From: Methylocystis hirsuta
GTDB taxonomy: Bacteria > Pseudomonadota > Alphaproteobacteria > Rhizobiales > Beijerinckiaceae
NCBI RefSeq assembly: GCF_003722355.1
Contig: NZ_QWDD01000001.1
Coordinates: forward strand, 1 to 64,000
Direction: 5' to 3'
Length of the DNA stretch: 64,000 nt
Positions 25,336-34,300 of this stretch are shown one piece after another. The notes below the pieces were generated by a model. That model did no database searches, was not told the origin of the DNA, and saw only the letters and a list, made by a program, of their open reading frames with translations. The translations under genes and the position numbers were made by a program. Every line of letters begins with the position of its first letter. Position 1 is the first letter of the stretch.

Positions 25336-25482
25336 ATGAGTTTCCTGCTCGAACTTTGGGATTATCTCAAGACCAGTAAGAAATACTGGATGGCGCCGGT
25401 TCTGGTCATCATGCTGCTGATCGGCGCGCTGATCGTTCTGCAGGGCACCGCGGTCGCTCCGTTCATCTACACGCTCTTTTAA
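25336..25482 (+). CDS. DUF5989 (SxtK-like) small membrane protein
   Basis: 48 residues: MSFLLELWDYLKTSKKYWMA then one hydrophobic helix (PVLVIMLLIGALIVLQGTAV) and the end APFIYTLF. The family occurs almost always between SxtJ and a carbamoyltransferase, as here; in saxitoxin loci a protein of this size is SxtK. A good ribosome-binding site (GAGGAGAGA) precedes ATG 25336, and the carbamoyltransferase starts 6 bp after its stop. Role unknown. Confidence 0.88.
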   Translation: MSFLLELWDYLKTSKKYWMAPVLVIMLLIGALIVLQGTAVAPFIYTLF

Positions 25483-25488
25483 AGCGCG

Positions 25489-27324
25489 ATGCGGATACTT
25501 GGCATCTCCGCCTTCTACCACGACAGCGCAGCCGCCGTGGTGGAGGATGGCGAAATTATCGCCGCCGCTCAGGAAGAGCGATTCTCGCGTAAAAAGCACG
25601 ACTCGCGCTTTCCGCGTCACGCGATCGACTATTGTCTTGAAGCGTCCGGCGCCACGCCTCAAGACATAGATTTCGTCGCCTTCTACGACAAGCCGTTCAT
25701 CAAATTCGAGCGGCTGCTGGAAACCTATATCGCCTTTGCGCCGCGCGGATTCCAGTCGTTCAAAATGTCGCTGCCTCTCTGGCTGCGCGAAAAGCTCTTT
25801 CAAAAGTCGCTGCTGCTGAAAGAGATGAAGGCCTATTCGGCGGATGTCGACTGGGCGAAAAGGCTGCTGTTCGCCGAGCATCACTTCAGCCACGCGGCCA
25901 GCGCCTTCTACCCCTCTCCGTTCAAGGACGCGATCGTTCTGACGATGGATGGGGTCGGCGAGTGGGCGACGACGTCGGTCGCTTTCGGCAGTGACAATCA
26001 ACTGACCATGCAGCGCGAATTGCGCTTCCCGCATTCGCTCGGCCTGCTGTATTCGGCTTTCACATATTACACCGGGTTCAAGGTGAACTCCGGCGAATAC
26101 AAGCTGATGGGCCTTGCCCCCTATGGCGAGCCGAAATACGCCGACGTAATCCTGGACAATTTGATCGACCTGAAGCCGGACGGCACCTTTCGGCTCGATC
26201 AGTCGTATTTCGACTATTGCACCGGATTGCGAATGACCAACGCCAAGTTCGACGAACTGTTCGGCGGCCCGGCGCGCAAGCCCGAGGAACTCCTGACGCA
26301 GCGTCACATGGATATCGCCGCCTCGATACAGGCGGTCACCGAGGAAGTCGTCCTTAGGCTCACCCGCGCGCTCGCCAAAGAGACCGGCGCGCGCAATCTT
26401 TGTCTCGCCGGCGGCGTGGCGCTGAATTGCGTCGCCAATGGAAAACTGCTGCGCGACGGCAGCTTTGACCAGATCTGGATTCAGCCGGCGGCGGGCGACG
26501 CTGGCGGCGCGCTCGGCGCAGCGCTCGCCGGCTACTATCACCACAAGAAAAATTCCCGAAGCCTCAACGGCGGCGGCGACGCCATGCGCGGTTCCTATCT
26601 CGGTCCTTCTTTCCCGCAAGCCGAGATCGAGCGCCGGCTGCACGCCGTCGGCGCCAGATTCGAGCCGATGGCGGAAGGCGATCTCATAGAAGCGGCGGCG
26701 CGGGACCTCGCTGACGAGAAAGCGGTCGGTTGGTTTCAAGGCCGAATGGAGTTCGGGCCGCGCGCGCTTGGCGGACGGTCGATTCTAGGCGACCCACGTT
26801 CCGCCACGATGCAGAAAACGCTCAATCTCAAAATCAAATATCGCGAGTCGTTTCGGCCCTTCGCGCCGTCGGTGTTGCGTGAGGATGTCGCCGACTGGTT
26901 CGAGCTCGAAGGCGACTCCCCATACATGCTGCTCGTCGCCGACGTCGCCGCAAAACATCGTCACGCAATGACGGCCGAGCAGCAGAATCTGTTTGGCATC
27001 GACAAGCTCAATGTTCCGCGCAGCTCGATTCCGGCCGTGACCCACGTCGACTATTCCGCGCGGATTCAGACCGTGCATCAGGAGACGAATCCGCGCTATC
27101 ACGCGCTGCTTTCGGCATTCAAGCGGATGACCGCATGTCCCGTGCTCGTCAATACGAGCTTCAATGTGCGCGGCGAACCCATCGTCTGCACCCCAGAGGA
27201 CGCCTTCGGCTGCTTCATGGGCACGCAGATGGACACGCTGGTGATCGGCGACTGTTATTTGCGCAAAGACGATCAGGACGCATCGCTCAAGCACGATTAT
27301 AAAGAAAAGTTCGAACTGGACTGA
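25489..27324 (+). CDS. O-carbamoyltransferase (NodU/CmcH/SxtI family)
   Basis: 611 residues with both family domains: the N-terminal Kae1-like part (MRILGISAFYHDSAAAVVED, EERFSRKKHDSRFPRHAI, EHHFSHAASAFYPSPF, TMDGVGEW, NSGEYKLMGLAPYGEP, and LCLAGGVALNCVANGKLL) and the C-terminal YrdC-like part (MEFGPRALGGRSILGDPR, NTSFNVRGEPIVC). It uses carbamoyl phosphate and ATP to carbamoylate a hydroxyl group of a small molecule or glycan. The acceptor is unknown. It ends the SGNH/SxtJ/DUF5989 cluster. Confidence 0.93.
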   Translation: MRILGISAFYHDSAAAVVEDGEIIAAAQEERFSRKKHDSRFPRHAIDYCLEASGATPQDIDFVAFYDKPFIKFERLLETYIAFAPRGFQSFKMSLPLWLREKLFQKSLLLKEMKAYSADVDWAKRLLFAEHHFSHAASAFYPSPFKDAIVLTMDGVGEWATTSVAFGSDNQLTMQRELRFPHSLGLLYSAFTYYTGFKVNSGEYKLMGLAPYGEPKYADVILDNLIDLKPDGTFRLDQSYFDYCTGLRMTNAKFDELFGGPARKPEELLTQRHMDIAASIQAVTEEVVLRLTRALAKETGARNLCLAGGVALNCVANGKLLRDGSFDQIWIQPAAGDAGGALGAALAGYYHHKKNSRSLNGGGDAMRGSYLGPSFPQAEIERRLHAVGARFEPMAEGDLIEAAARDLADEKAVGWFQGRMEFGPRALGGRSILGDPRSATMQKTLNLKIKYRESFRPFAPSVLREDVADWFELEGDSPYMLLVADVAAKHRHAMTAEQQNLFGIDKLNVPRSSIPAVTHVDYSARIQTVHQETNPRYHALLSAFKRMTACPVLVNTSFNVRGEPIVCTPEDAFGCFMGTQMDTLVIGDCYLRKDDQDASLKHDYKEKFELD

Positions 27325-27604
27325 CGGCGCCTAGCGCTTTTCAGCAGATCGGACAGCGTTCCATGGCTGACTTCTGAGCGCGCGCGGAATTTCGCTCTCC
27401 GTCAGAATCTCATCTCCAAATACCGCTAAGCGGTCGCTGTTGACTTGATAGATGTCGTTCGGCGCCGCCGGCTTGGCGACGCTGCTCTATGCACAGGAAA
27501 GGAACGCCGCTCAGCTTGACGGATTGCGTAAAGCCGAGTCTCTTTTTGAAGACTGCTAAACGCCTGTGATTGCATCGAATTTTTGCTTATTGATGGAGCG
27601 GCAA
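27325..27604. other. Intergenic, possible gene remnant
   Basis: On the minus strand an open stretch of about 45 codons ends with a TAG at 27331-27333 and reads protein-like (DIYQVNSDRLAVFGDEILTE, SEIPRALRSQPW), but it has a stop upstream and no start codon. It may be the tail of a decayed gene that I cannot name. No terminator or promoter stands out. Confidence 0.35.
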
Positions 27605-27928
27605 ATGGATTTTGATCGCGTCAGTCGGGAAAGTCTTATCCACCATCTGCGCGACGCCCTGCCGCTCTCCGCTCGCCCCCGGCCGGCGCTCCTCGCATTT
27701 CTGCGCGCGCGCGGCGCGATCGGGAGAAGCGCGCCGCGGCTCGTCGTCGTCGACATCTTCGATGCGGGCGGAGCGCAGGGTTTGATGTGCCGCTTCGAGA
27801 TCGCCGGTGAAACCGACGCCTCAAGTTTCGTCGCGCAGTTGACCCAACTTGCGCTCGATCGGAGACACCCGCTGGCGCAGCGGCTCGCCGAGCGTCGACG
27901 GCGTGCGCAGCGCACGGGGGCGGCCTGA
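27605..27928 (+). CDS. Hypothetical protein
   Basis: 107 residues, not recognised. MDFDRVSRESLIHHLRDALP is followed by PRLVVVDIFDAGGAQGLMCR, an alternating strand pattern, and an Arg-rich C-terminus. GGAG 7 bp before ATG 27605 supports the start. No signal peptide or membrane helix. It stops 11 bp before the convergent isoaspartyl peptidase gene ends. Confidence 0.5.
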   Translation: MDFDRVSRESLIHHLRDALPLSARPRPALLAFLRARGAIGRSAPRLVVVDIFDAGGAQGLMCRFEIAGETDASSFVAQLTQLALDRRHPLAQRLAERRRRAQRTGAA

Positions 27929-27939
27929 GACGACTGCGC

Positions 27940-28842
27940 CTATGTTGTCTCGACCCGTACGCCGCCCGCAGCGAACGTCGCCGTCAGCATCCCCGGAGTC
28001 GAGTGCGCCCGTCCGCATCTCCCCTCGCGATCGACAAGAATGAGGCCGCCGTGGCCGTCCACTCTGTCGACGAGATAGCCTATCGCCGCGCGAGCGGCTT
28101 CTTCAGCCTGCATTGAGCGAAATTCGACGAAGCAGGCGGCCGTGCGCGCCAGCGCGGTGCGGATGAAATCCTCGCCGACGCCGGTGCAGGACACAGCGCA
28201 ACTGAGGTTATCGGCGAATGTCCCCGCGCCGATGAGCGGCGAATCGCCGACGCGGCCGAAACGCTGGTTCACGACGCCCCCAGTTGACGTCGCCGCCGCA
28301 AGATCGCCGTTGCGATCGCGCGCGACGGCGCCGACCGTGCCAAGTTTCGTATCGGCCGGGTCGGAATGATCGAGCGCGGTCTCGTGCTTTCGCTTCGCCT
28401 TGGCGAGCTGCGCGACGCGTTCCTCCGTTCTAAAGTAGTCTTCGCCTTCAAACTCGAACCGCTGCTCTCGCGCGAAGCGCTCGGCGCCGGCGCCGACGAG
28501 CAGCACATGGCCGCTCTTCCCCATCACCTCATATGCAAGGCGCACCGGATTTCTGACGCCGCGAACCGCCGCGACGGCGCCCGCCTTGAGGGTGCGGCCG
28601 TCCATGATCGACGCATCGCACAGTACGGCGCCTTCGGCGTTAAGCACGGAACCCCGACCGGCGTTGTAAAGCGGATCGTCTTCGAGCAGCGCGACGCAGT
28701 GAACGACCGCCTCAAGCGCCGACGATCCCTCGGCAAGAAGGCCGGCGCCCGATTCAACGATCGCGCGCAAGGAAGCCTGATAACGATGCGGATCGCGGAT
28801 CGCGCCGGCGCCGCCATGGATCATCAGCGAGACGTCGGTCAT
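27940..28842 (-). CDS. iaaA: Isoaspartyl peptidase / plant-type L-asparaginase (Ntn hydrolase)
   Basis: 300 residues. It would hydrolyse isoaspartyl dipeptides and asparagine after autocleavage. Seen: MIHGGAGAI start, NAGRGSVLNAEG, the maturation site LGTVGAVARD with the nucleophile Thr169, and GDSPLIGAGTFADN for substrate binding. Length fits the family. It is cytoplasmic, with no signal peptide, divergent from a cupin gene. Confidence 0.94.
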   Translation of the reverse strand: MTDVSLMIHGGAGAIRDPHRYQASLRAIVESGAGLLAEGSSALEAVVHCVALLEDDPLYNAGRGSVLNAEGAVLCDASIMDGRTLKAGAVAAVRGVRNPVRLAYEVMGKSGHVLLVGAGAERFAREQRFEFEGEDYFRTEERVAQLAKAKRKHETALDHSDPADTKLGTVGAVARDRNGDLAAATSTGGVVNQRFGRVGDSPLIGAGTFADNLSCAVSCTGVGEDFIRTALARTAACFVEFRSMQAEEAARAAIGYLVDRVDGHGGLILVDREGRCGRAHSTPGMLTATFAAGGVRVETT

Positions 28843-28919
28843 CGCCCCACCAGCCGCTTGTCGCTGCGTCTCAAGCCTGCGCTATAGTCTTGCGCCGCAA
28901 ACCTCTGGAGTGAACGCCA

Positions 28920-29392
28920 TGCGCAACACATTGCTTCTTTCCTTGATCTTCACAGCCCTTGTGGCGCCGGCGGCGTCCGAGACGTCGATCATAGGCAAAA
29001 AGGACGGGAAGGACATCGTGACGGTGCGCGTCGGCGAAGCCTCACAATCCAAGCAGTCGCTCCCGATCTTCCCTGGGATTTCAACAAAAACCGCCGGCGC
29101 AAAAGGGCTGTCTCTCTTGAAGGTCGTCATTCCTCCCGGCGGCAAAGCGCAGGCCCACACGCACAAGGGGCACGAGTCCGCGATCTATCTGTTGCAAGGC
29201 CGTGTCGAGACGCGGTACGGAGAAAACCTGGAAAAGAGCGTCGTGAACGTCGCCGGTGATTTCATTTTCATTCCTGCTGACGTGCCGCATCAGCCCGTGA
29301 ACTTGAGCGACAACGAAGCAGCGATCGCAATCGTCGCCCGCAACGACGGCGACGAGCAGGAGCATGTCATTCTCTATCCGATGAAAAAATAG
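28920..29392 (+). CDS. Exported cupin-domain protein
   Basis: 157 residues: signal peptide (MRNTLLLSLIFTALVAPAAS) and a single cupin barrel with the first motif PPGGKAQAHTHKGHESAIYL and the second FIPADVPHQPVNLSD, giving the metal-binding His/Glu set. The role is unknown; such periplasmic cupins may bind metals or small ligands. ATG 28920 is taken from the signal peptide. A hairpin terminator follows. Confidence 0.8.
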
Positions 29393-29443
29393 TCGGCGCC
29401 AATCTCTTGCTCACTGCGAACTGCGCCTTGGCTTCTTGAAAGC

Positions 29444-29476
29444 AAGCCTCGACGGGAAGAGCCGTCGAGGCTTTCG
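29444..29476 (+). terminator. Intrinsic-type terminator hairpin after the cupin gene
   Basis: Arms AAGCCTCGACGG and CCGTCGAGGCTT with a 6-base loop, followed by a short T run. It lies 51 bp past the cupin stop. The remaining 240 bp to the next gene contain no recognised feature. Confidence 0.7.
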
Positions 29477-29713
29477 CACAAACCATTCATTTGCAGGAAG
29501 ACAAGGCGCCAGAAAGCGCGCTTATAAAGCTCGTTATGTTGACGATCGCCTCATGTGTCGTCCGAATGCGTCATGATGACTCAATGACGATGCGGTTTAA
29601 CGACATGAAGCTGAAGCCGAGAAATTGCAGGCGATGACGCCCGAGCGTTGCGCCTGTCCAAGCGCGTCAATTCTTTAGGCGCGCCCTCCAAACATAGCGC
29701 TCAGGAGTAGCTC

Positions 29714-30487
29714 ATGCCCCGGTTTGCGGCTTTCCGAAACGATTCCGCTCTGGAAATCGGTTCGTCGGCGCAGAGCGCGTTTGTTTCTGCGTCAGCAAAT
29801 TTGCCCCGAAACGCGCGCATCTTGATTGTCAGCGACACGCGCCTGTTTAGCGAAGCGCTAGGTTTACGTCTGAGCCAGCACGCGGGAATGTCCGTCGTCT
29901 CCGTCGTCGCGTGTGACGCCGCTCTGGCGGCGGCGGCTCAATCTGAACTCGACATTGTGCTGCTTGACGTTGGCGAACTGGAAGCGCTCGCGATTGCGCA
30001 AGCTCTCGGCGCGCAACATCGAGATCTGCAGATCGTCGCCATCGGCGCGTCGGCGTCGGCTGGCGCAGCATTGGCGGCCGCTTGTCCATCGATTGTCGGC
30101 GTCATTCCACGCGAGGGCTCGATTGAAGACGTTGTCGAACTGCTGGAGCGACTGACCGCGGCGCCGGCGATTCGATCGGTCGAGGAGCGTCGGGCTATCG
30201 GCAAGGAGTCGCACTCGTCCGGCGCGGACGCAAAGAATGCGCTTACGACGCGCGAGCGCGAAATTCTCGAACTGATCGAGCAGGGGCTGTCGAACAAGGA
30301 GATCGCCCGTCGGCTACGCATCGAGCTCGGCACGGTGAAGAATCACGTGCACAATGTTCTACAGAAGCTGCAAGTGCGCGGTCGCGGCGAAGCGGCGCAC
30401 TCGATGCGAAAGCGCTCCTCCGCAAATCCCGGAGAAGCGCTTCATTCGCCGATCGATCGAAGACCGCTCGCGCTTGCGACTAAATAA
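29714..30487 (+). CDS. NarL/FixJ-type response regulator
   Basis: 257 residues: a receiver domain (ARILIVSDTRLFSEALGLRL; phospho-acceptor Asp in IVLLDVGE; VGVIPREGS as the K-containing end replaced by R) and a LuxR-type HTH (LTTREREILELIEQGLSNKE, IARRLRIELGTVKNHVHNVL). The receiver lacks the usual paired acidic residues and conserved Lys, so it may work without phosphorylation. No kinase is adjacent. It is convergent with the subtilase gene, the two stops overlapping by 8 bp. Confidence 0.82.
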   Translation: MPRFAAFRNDSALEIGSSAQSAFVSASANLPRNARILIVSDTRLFSEALGLRLSQHAGMSVVSVVACDAALAAAAQSELDIVLLDVGELEALAIAQALGAQHRDLQIVAIGASASAGAALAAACPSIVGVIPREGSIEDVVELLERLTAAPAIRSVEERRAIGKESHSSGADAKNALTTREREILELIEQGLSNKEIARRLRIELGTVKNHVHNVLQKLQVRGRGEAAHSMRKRSSANPGEALHSPIDRRPLALATK

Positions 30488-32288
30488 GGCCCGCGGCCCG
30501 CAGCTGCATCATGCGCTGGATGATCGCCGGATTGATCCTTTGCATCATCGCAGGATCGACGGCCCAAGGCGCGGGCGCGCTCAGCGGAGCGAATCCATCG
30601 ATCATCGCTCCCGCGGGCGCCAGTCCCGCGCCGGCCGGCGCCGCTGCGCCCATCGGCTGAGTTGCGGCCAGACTGGGCACGCGCTCAAAATCCGGCGCGC
30701 CCACGCCTTCGCGCGTGGAGTCGCCGAGATAGCGGACGCCGGATGAGGCCAAGAGCGAGAAGAGCTGCGCAACGCGTTGCTCGGTGCGCGCCGTCCGCGC
30801 CCCTGCGAGAAGCGGATGGTGCGCGAGAAGCAGCGCCGCCATGCCGGTGACGTGAGGCGTCGCCATCGAGGTGCCGTCCCACGCCGCATATCCGCCGCCA
30901 GGCACGGTGGAGACGATCGCCACGCCAGGCGCCGCGACAGTGATCTGCGGTCCAAAGCAGGTGAATTTCGGCGAGAACATCGTCCCAGCGACAAGTTGCG
31001 GAACGACCGTCTGAGCGTGGTAGCTATCGGAAGGAAATTCCTCCAGCTTACCGAGCGCCGCGACCGTCAGCACCGTCGGCAGCATGCCGGGAAACTGCAC
31101 GGGTCCGCTGGAGTTTCCGGCGGCGACGATGCAGGCGACGCCGCTCTGGCGCGCTTCGGCGATTTTCTGTGCAACGAGTTCGGAAGGATCGCCGCTGCCA
31201 AGGCTCATATTGACGACGTCGAGCTGCCGTTCGATGCATTCGTCGAGCGCGTCGATGAGATCGCTGAAACGACCGCCGGGAAACACTTTCAATGCGTGAA
31301 CTTCCGCCTTCGGCGCGAAGCCGCGAATGCCGGCGACGCCCTCGGAGGCGGCCGTAATGATTCCGGCGCAATGCGTGCCGTGGCCGATTTGATCGTTCGA
31401 CCAGCTCGTCTTATCGCCGCCATTGGTGAGATCGGCGCCGCGCGTCACATGGCGCAATTGCGGGTGCGCGCTGTCGCAACCCGAATCGATGATGCCGATC
31501 TTGACGCCGGCGCCAGTGAATGAGGGATCAAGCCGGTCGAGCTTCATCAGGCGCTGGCCCCAGCCGACCATCCCGCTTTGGGGAAAGCCGTTGAAGCTTT
31601 CCGTCAGCGGGCGCAACTGCACAGTGTTCATCGCGCCGGCCTGAAGCGCTGGCGCGCGCAGCATCCGATCCCAATGATCGGCGGAAGGTTTGACGTAAAT
31701 CGCCTGGATGGTTTCGATCGGACCGCCGAAAACCGTCACGACGACTTCCCCGCGCTCATTGGTGACGCCTTGGCCCGGAAAGCCCTGCCCATAGACATAG
31801 ACCGTGGCCTTGGGCAGCGGCTTGCCGCCAGCGCCCACGACGCGCAGCTGCACGTCAACTCCAACGCCCGCGGCGATCGGCATCAGTCCGTTGAAGTCGA
31901 AGGGCCGAAAATCGTCCGAGGCGCGAAGAAAGGCGTCGCGCTCCACAATGACGTTGGGCGGCGCCGATGCCTGCAGTTTAGCGCCGCGATCAGGGTCCAT
32001 CTCGGCGACGAGAATTTCCGGCGTCTGAGACGATGGCCCGCCGGCTGAAAAGGCGGTGAGCCCGCGCGGTTGAATCCGCCGCACGATCTTTACGTCGGGC
32101 AGCGCGTTGGCGAGATCCATCGCCGAAGCTGGCGCGAATCCGGGCACGCGCCGCGAGGCGATCATAAAGCGCTCCGTTGGCGCAATCGCCATCGGCTCCA
32201 CGCGCGTATCGGCGCCATTGGGCGACGGCGCCGCGGGCCCGGAACTCTGACCATTCGGCGCAGGATTAACAGTATCGGGACCAGCCAT
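30480..32288 (-). CDS. Subtilisin-like (S8) serine peptidase without signal peptide
   Basis: 602 residues. Catalytic triad: Asp268 in IGIIDSGCD, His303 in GHGTHCAGI, Ser474 in DGTSMATPHV; oxyanion Asn392 in AAGNSSG. Before the catalytic domain come a low-complexity start, an I9/propeptide-like stretch (residues 41-121) and a beta-sandwich-like domain (145-190). No signal peptide is visible, so it may act inside the cell or leave by another route. The 81-residue gene 62 bp upstream encodes a paralogue of residues 41-121, and a glycine-rich repeat protein precedes that; the three probably form one operon. Confidence 0.9.
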   Translation of the reverse strand: MAGPDTVNPAPNGQSSGPAAPSPNGADTRVEPMAIAPTERFMIASRRVPGFAPASAMDLANALPDVKIVRRIQPRGLTAFSAGGPSSQTPEILVAEMDPDRGAKLQASAPPNVIVERDAFLRASDDFRPFDFNGLMPIAAGVGVDVQLRVVGAGGKPLPKATVYVYGQGFPGQGVTNERGEVVVTVFGGPIETIQAIYVKPSADHWDRMLRAPALQAGAMNTVQLRPLTESFNGFPQSGMVGWGQRLMKLDRLDPSFTGAGVKIGIIDSGCDSAHPQLRHVTRGADLTNGGDKTSWSNDQIGHGTHCAGIITAASEGVAGIRGFAPKAEVHALKVFPGGRFSDLIDALDECIERQLDVVNMSLGSGDPSELVAQKIAEARQSGVACIVAAGNSSGPVQFPGMLPTVLTVAALGKLEEFPSDSYHAQTVVPQLVAGTMFSPKFTCFGPQITVAAPGVAIVSTVPGGGYAAWDGTSMATPHVTGMAALLLAHHPLLAGARTARTEQRVAQLFSLLASSGVRYLGDSTREGVGAPDFERVPSLAATQPMGAAAPAGAGLAPAGAMIDGFAPLSAPAPWAVDPAMMQRINPAIIQRMMQLRAAGLI

Positions 32289-32350
32289 TTCGACTCTCCT
32301 AATAAAATCGGGCCAGCCTGCGCATCGCTATCAAGAATGCGGCGCCGGCG

Positions 32351-32596
32351 CTAAAATGCTTGCAGCGGAGCGTTTGGTTCGATGATCAGGGTCGCGCCAA
32401 ATTGTTCGCGCAATTGACTTGCGACCGCCGCAGGGAGAGCGACGACCAGCCTCGGTTGACCGGCCTTGCCGGCGCGCTGAAGAATTGCGGCGCCGGGAAC
32501 AGACTGCATCGCCTGTTCGAAAGCCGCTAAATCTCCTGCGCCCGCCGCAGTCCGCGGCGCCACCAAAAATTGATCGATGCCGTTCGTTGCGCTCAT
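32351..32596 (-). CDS. Stand-alone propeptide-like protein paired with the subtilase
   Basis: 81 residues. Its three blocks line up in order with the N-terminal region of the adjacent subtilase: FLVAPR against FMIASRR, VPGAAILQR against LPDVKIVRR, and PRLVVALPAAVASQLREQFG against EILVAEMDPDRGAKLQASAP, each ending in an I-x-E strand. This resembles a peptidase-inhibitor-I9 or propeptide fold made as a separate protein, so it may act as chaperone or inhibitor in trans. ATG 32596 has AGGA about 10 bp upstream. The comparison is by eye. Confidence 0.6.
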   Translation of the reverse strand: MSATNGIDQFLVAPRTAAGAGDLAAFEQAMQSVPGAAILQRAGKAGQPRLVVALPAAVASQLREQFGATLIIEPNAPLQAF

Positions 32597-32700
32597 GATG
32601 TCGTGATCCTGATCTCTTGAGGGCTTCCGGGCCGATGAGTCGGCCCGGAAGCGGCAGCAGATCATCCTTCATGCGTCGCGTCGATTGCGTGGCTTAGACG

Positions 32701-33969
32701 TCAGCCGTACATCGGCGCCTGCATCTGCGGCGCGTAGTAGACGGGCTGCGGCGCAGCGTCGAAGGGCAGGAAGCGCTGGGCCAGTCCGCCCACCGTGCCG
32801 CCGATCGTCTGGCCAAATCCGGCGTTGCCGAAGCGACCGCCAATCCATCCGCCAACGGGTCCGCCGATCGCGCCAAGCGCGTCGCCGACAAATCCCTGCG
32901 GCGCGAAACCAGGCGCAGCCGTCTGGGGGACATAATACGTTCCAGCCTGTGGGCCAGCTTCGAACGGCAGGAAGCGCTGGGCAAGTCCGCCCACCACATT
33001 GCCAACCGTCTGGCCAGCGCCGGCGTTGCCGAAGCGGCCGCCGATCCAGTTGCCAACCCGGCCTCCGACCGCGCCGAGCGCATCGCCGATGAAGCCCTGC
33101 GGAACGAAAACCGGCTCCGCCTCGAACGGCAGGAAGCGCTGCGCGAGACCGCCCACCGTGCCGCCGATCGTCTGGCCAAGGCCAGCGTTACCGAAGCGGC
33201 CGCCGATGAAGCCGCCGAGCGGCGCCCCGATCGCGCCAAGCGCGTCGCCGACAAATCCCTGCGGCGCGAAACCAGGCGCGGCCGTTTGCGGGACATAATA
33301 CGTTCCGGCGTAGGCCTGCTGCGGGCCGGCGTCGAACGGCAGGAACCGCTGGGCCAGTCCGCCCACCGTGCCGCCGATCGTCTGACCTAGACCGGCATTG
33401 CCAAACCGGCCGCCAATCCAGCCGCCAACGGGTCCGCCGATCGCGCCGAGCGCATCGCCGACAAATCCCTGCGGCGCGAAACCAGGCGCGGCCGTTTGCG
33501 GGACATAATACGTTCCAGCGTAGGCCTGCTGCGGGCCGGCGTCGAACGGCAGGAAGCGCTGCGCGAGACCGCCCACCGTGCCGCCGATCGTCTGCCCCAG
33601 TCCGGCATTGCCGAAGCGGCCGCCGATGAAGCCGCCAAGCGGCGCCCCGATCGCGCCAAGCGCATCGCCGACAAATCCCTGCGGCGCGAAACCAGGCGCG
33701 GCCGTTTGCGGGACATAATACGTTCCAGCGTAGGCCTGCTGCGGACCAGCGTCGAACGGCAGCAAGCCGCCGAGCACGCCGCCCGCGATGTTCCCGATCT
33801 GCCGACCGAGATTCTGGTTGCCCAGGGCGCGGCCAAGCGCGCCGCCGCCCAATCCGCCCAGCGCGCTGCCGAGCGCGCCGCCAATGAAGCCTTGCGGCGC
33901 AAACATCTGATCGGCAACCATGCCCATCGGCGCGACCGAAGGCGCTGTTCCATTGTAAGCGACTTGCAT
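32701..33969 (-). CDS. Six-repeat glycine-zipper protein
   Basis: 422 residues from ATG 33969, which has a clear GGGAGG site. After 22 residues the protein is six repeats of about 54-71 residues (starting at 23, 94, 164, 234, 288, 355). Each has a hydrophobic Gly-rich part (PQGFVGDALGAIG, GGFIGGRFGNAGLGQTIGG, TVGGLAQRFLPF) and a linker with AYAGTYYVPQTAAPG. The first repeat is the most divergent. The GxxxG spacing suggests membrane insertion or self-assembly. No signal peptide. Two genes downstream encode a propeptide-like protein and a subtilase, so the repeat linkers may be cleavage sites. Function unknown. Confidence 0.8.
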   Translation of the reverse strand: MQVAYNGTAPSVAPMGMVADQMFAPQGFIGGALGSALGGLGGGALGRALGNQNLGRQIGNIAGGVLGGLLPFDAGPQQAYAGTYYVPQTAAPGFAPQGFVGDALGAIGAPLGGFIGGRFGNAGLGQTIGGTVGGLAQRFLPFDAGPQQAYAGTYYVPQTAAPGFAPQGFVGDALGAIGGPVGGWIGGRFGNAGLGQTIGGTVGGLAQRFLPFDAGPQQAYAGTYYVPQTAAPGFAPQGFVGDALGAIGAPLGGFIGGRFGNAGLGQTIGGTVGGLAQRFLPFEAEPVFVPQGFIGDALGAVGGRVGNWIGGRFGNAGAGQTVGNVVGGLAQRFLPFEAGPQAGTYYVPQTAAPGFAPQGFVGDALGAIGGPVGGWIGGRFGNAGFGQTIGGTVGGLAQRFLPFDAAPQPVYYAPQMQAPMYG

Positions 33970-34300
33970 ATCTGATCCTCCCAAAGGGTCAAAGAAATCT
34001 GCGTCGCTCAAATGCATGTCGCATTTGCTCATCGACGCAGAGCAAACGATAGGTCCTTTGGGAAGCCCAACATATGTATCGTTGGGCACAGTTGAGGATA
34101 CATGCGCGGCAAACGCCGCGCGCCAAACAAAATCGATAAAGCGCAGCGTCGTCGAACAAGAGCTACAGCGACTCTTGCAGCTTCGGCGCGCGATATGCGC
34201 GCCCGCGGCGCTCAAGAACGCGTTTCTAATCGTGAAGAAATTTCATGCCGGCGCGATGACGGACGCTGATGACCGTTGGCGGTCGCCCGTCGCCGTTCTC

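Noticed and set aside
24787..26739. 650-codon open frame antisense to the carbamoyltransferase region
   Set aside because: It is antisense to SxtJ, DUF5989 and the carbamoyltransferase, all with clear family motifs. Its translation is Arg/Gly/Asp-rich without known motifs, as expected for a GC-rich shadow frame.
32701..33969. CRISPR-like array suggested by regularly repeated DNA
   Set aside because: Repeats are about 200 bp, in frame, and encode a repeated protein with a good ribosome-binding site; there are no short repeats with unique spacers and no cas genes.
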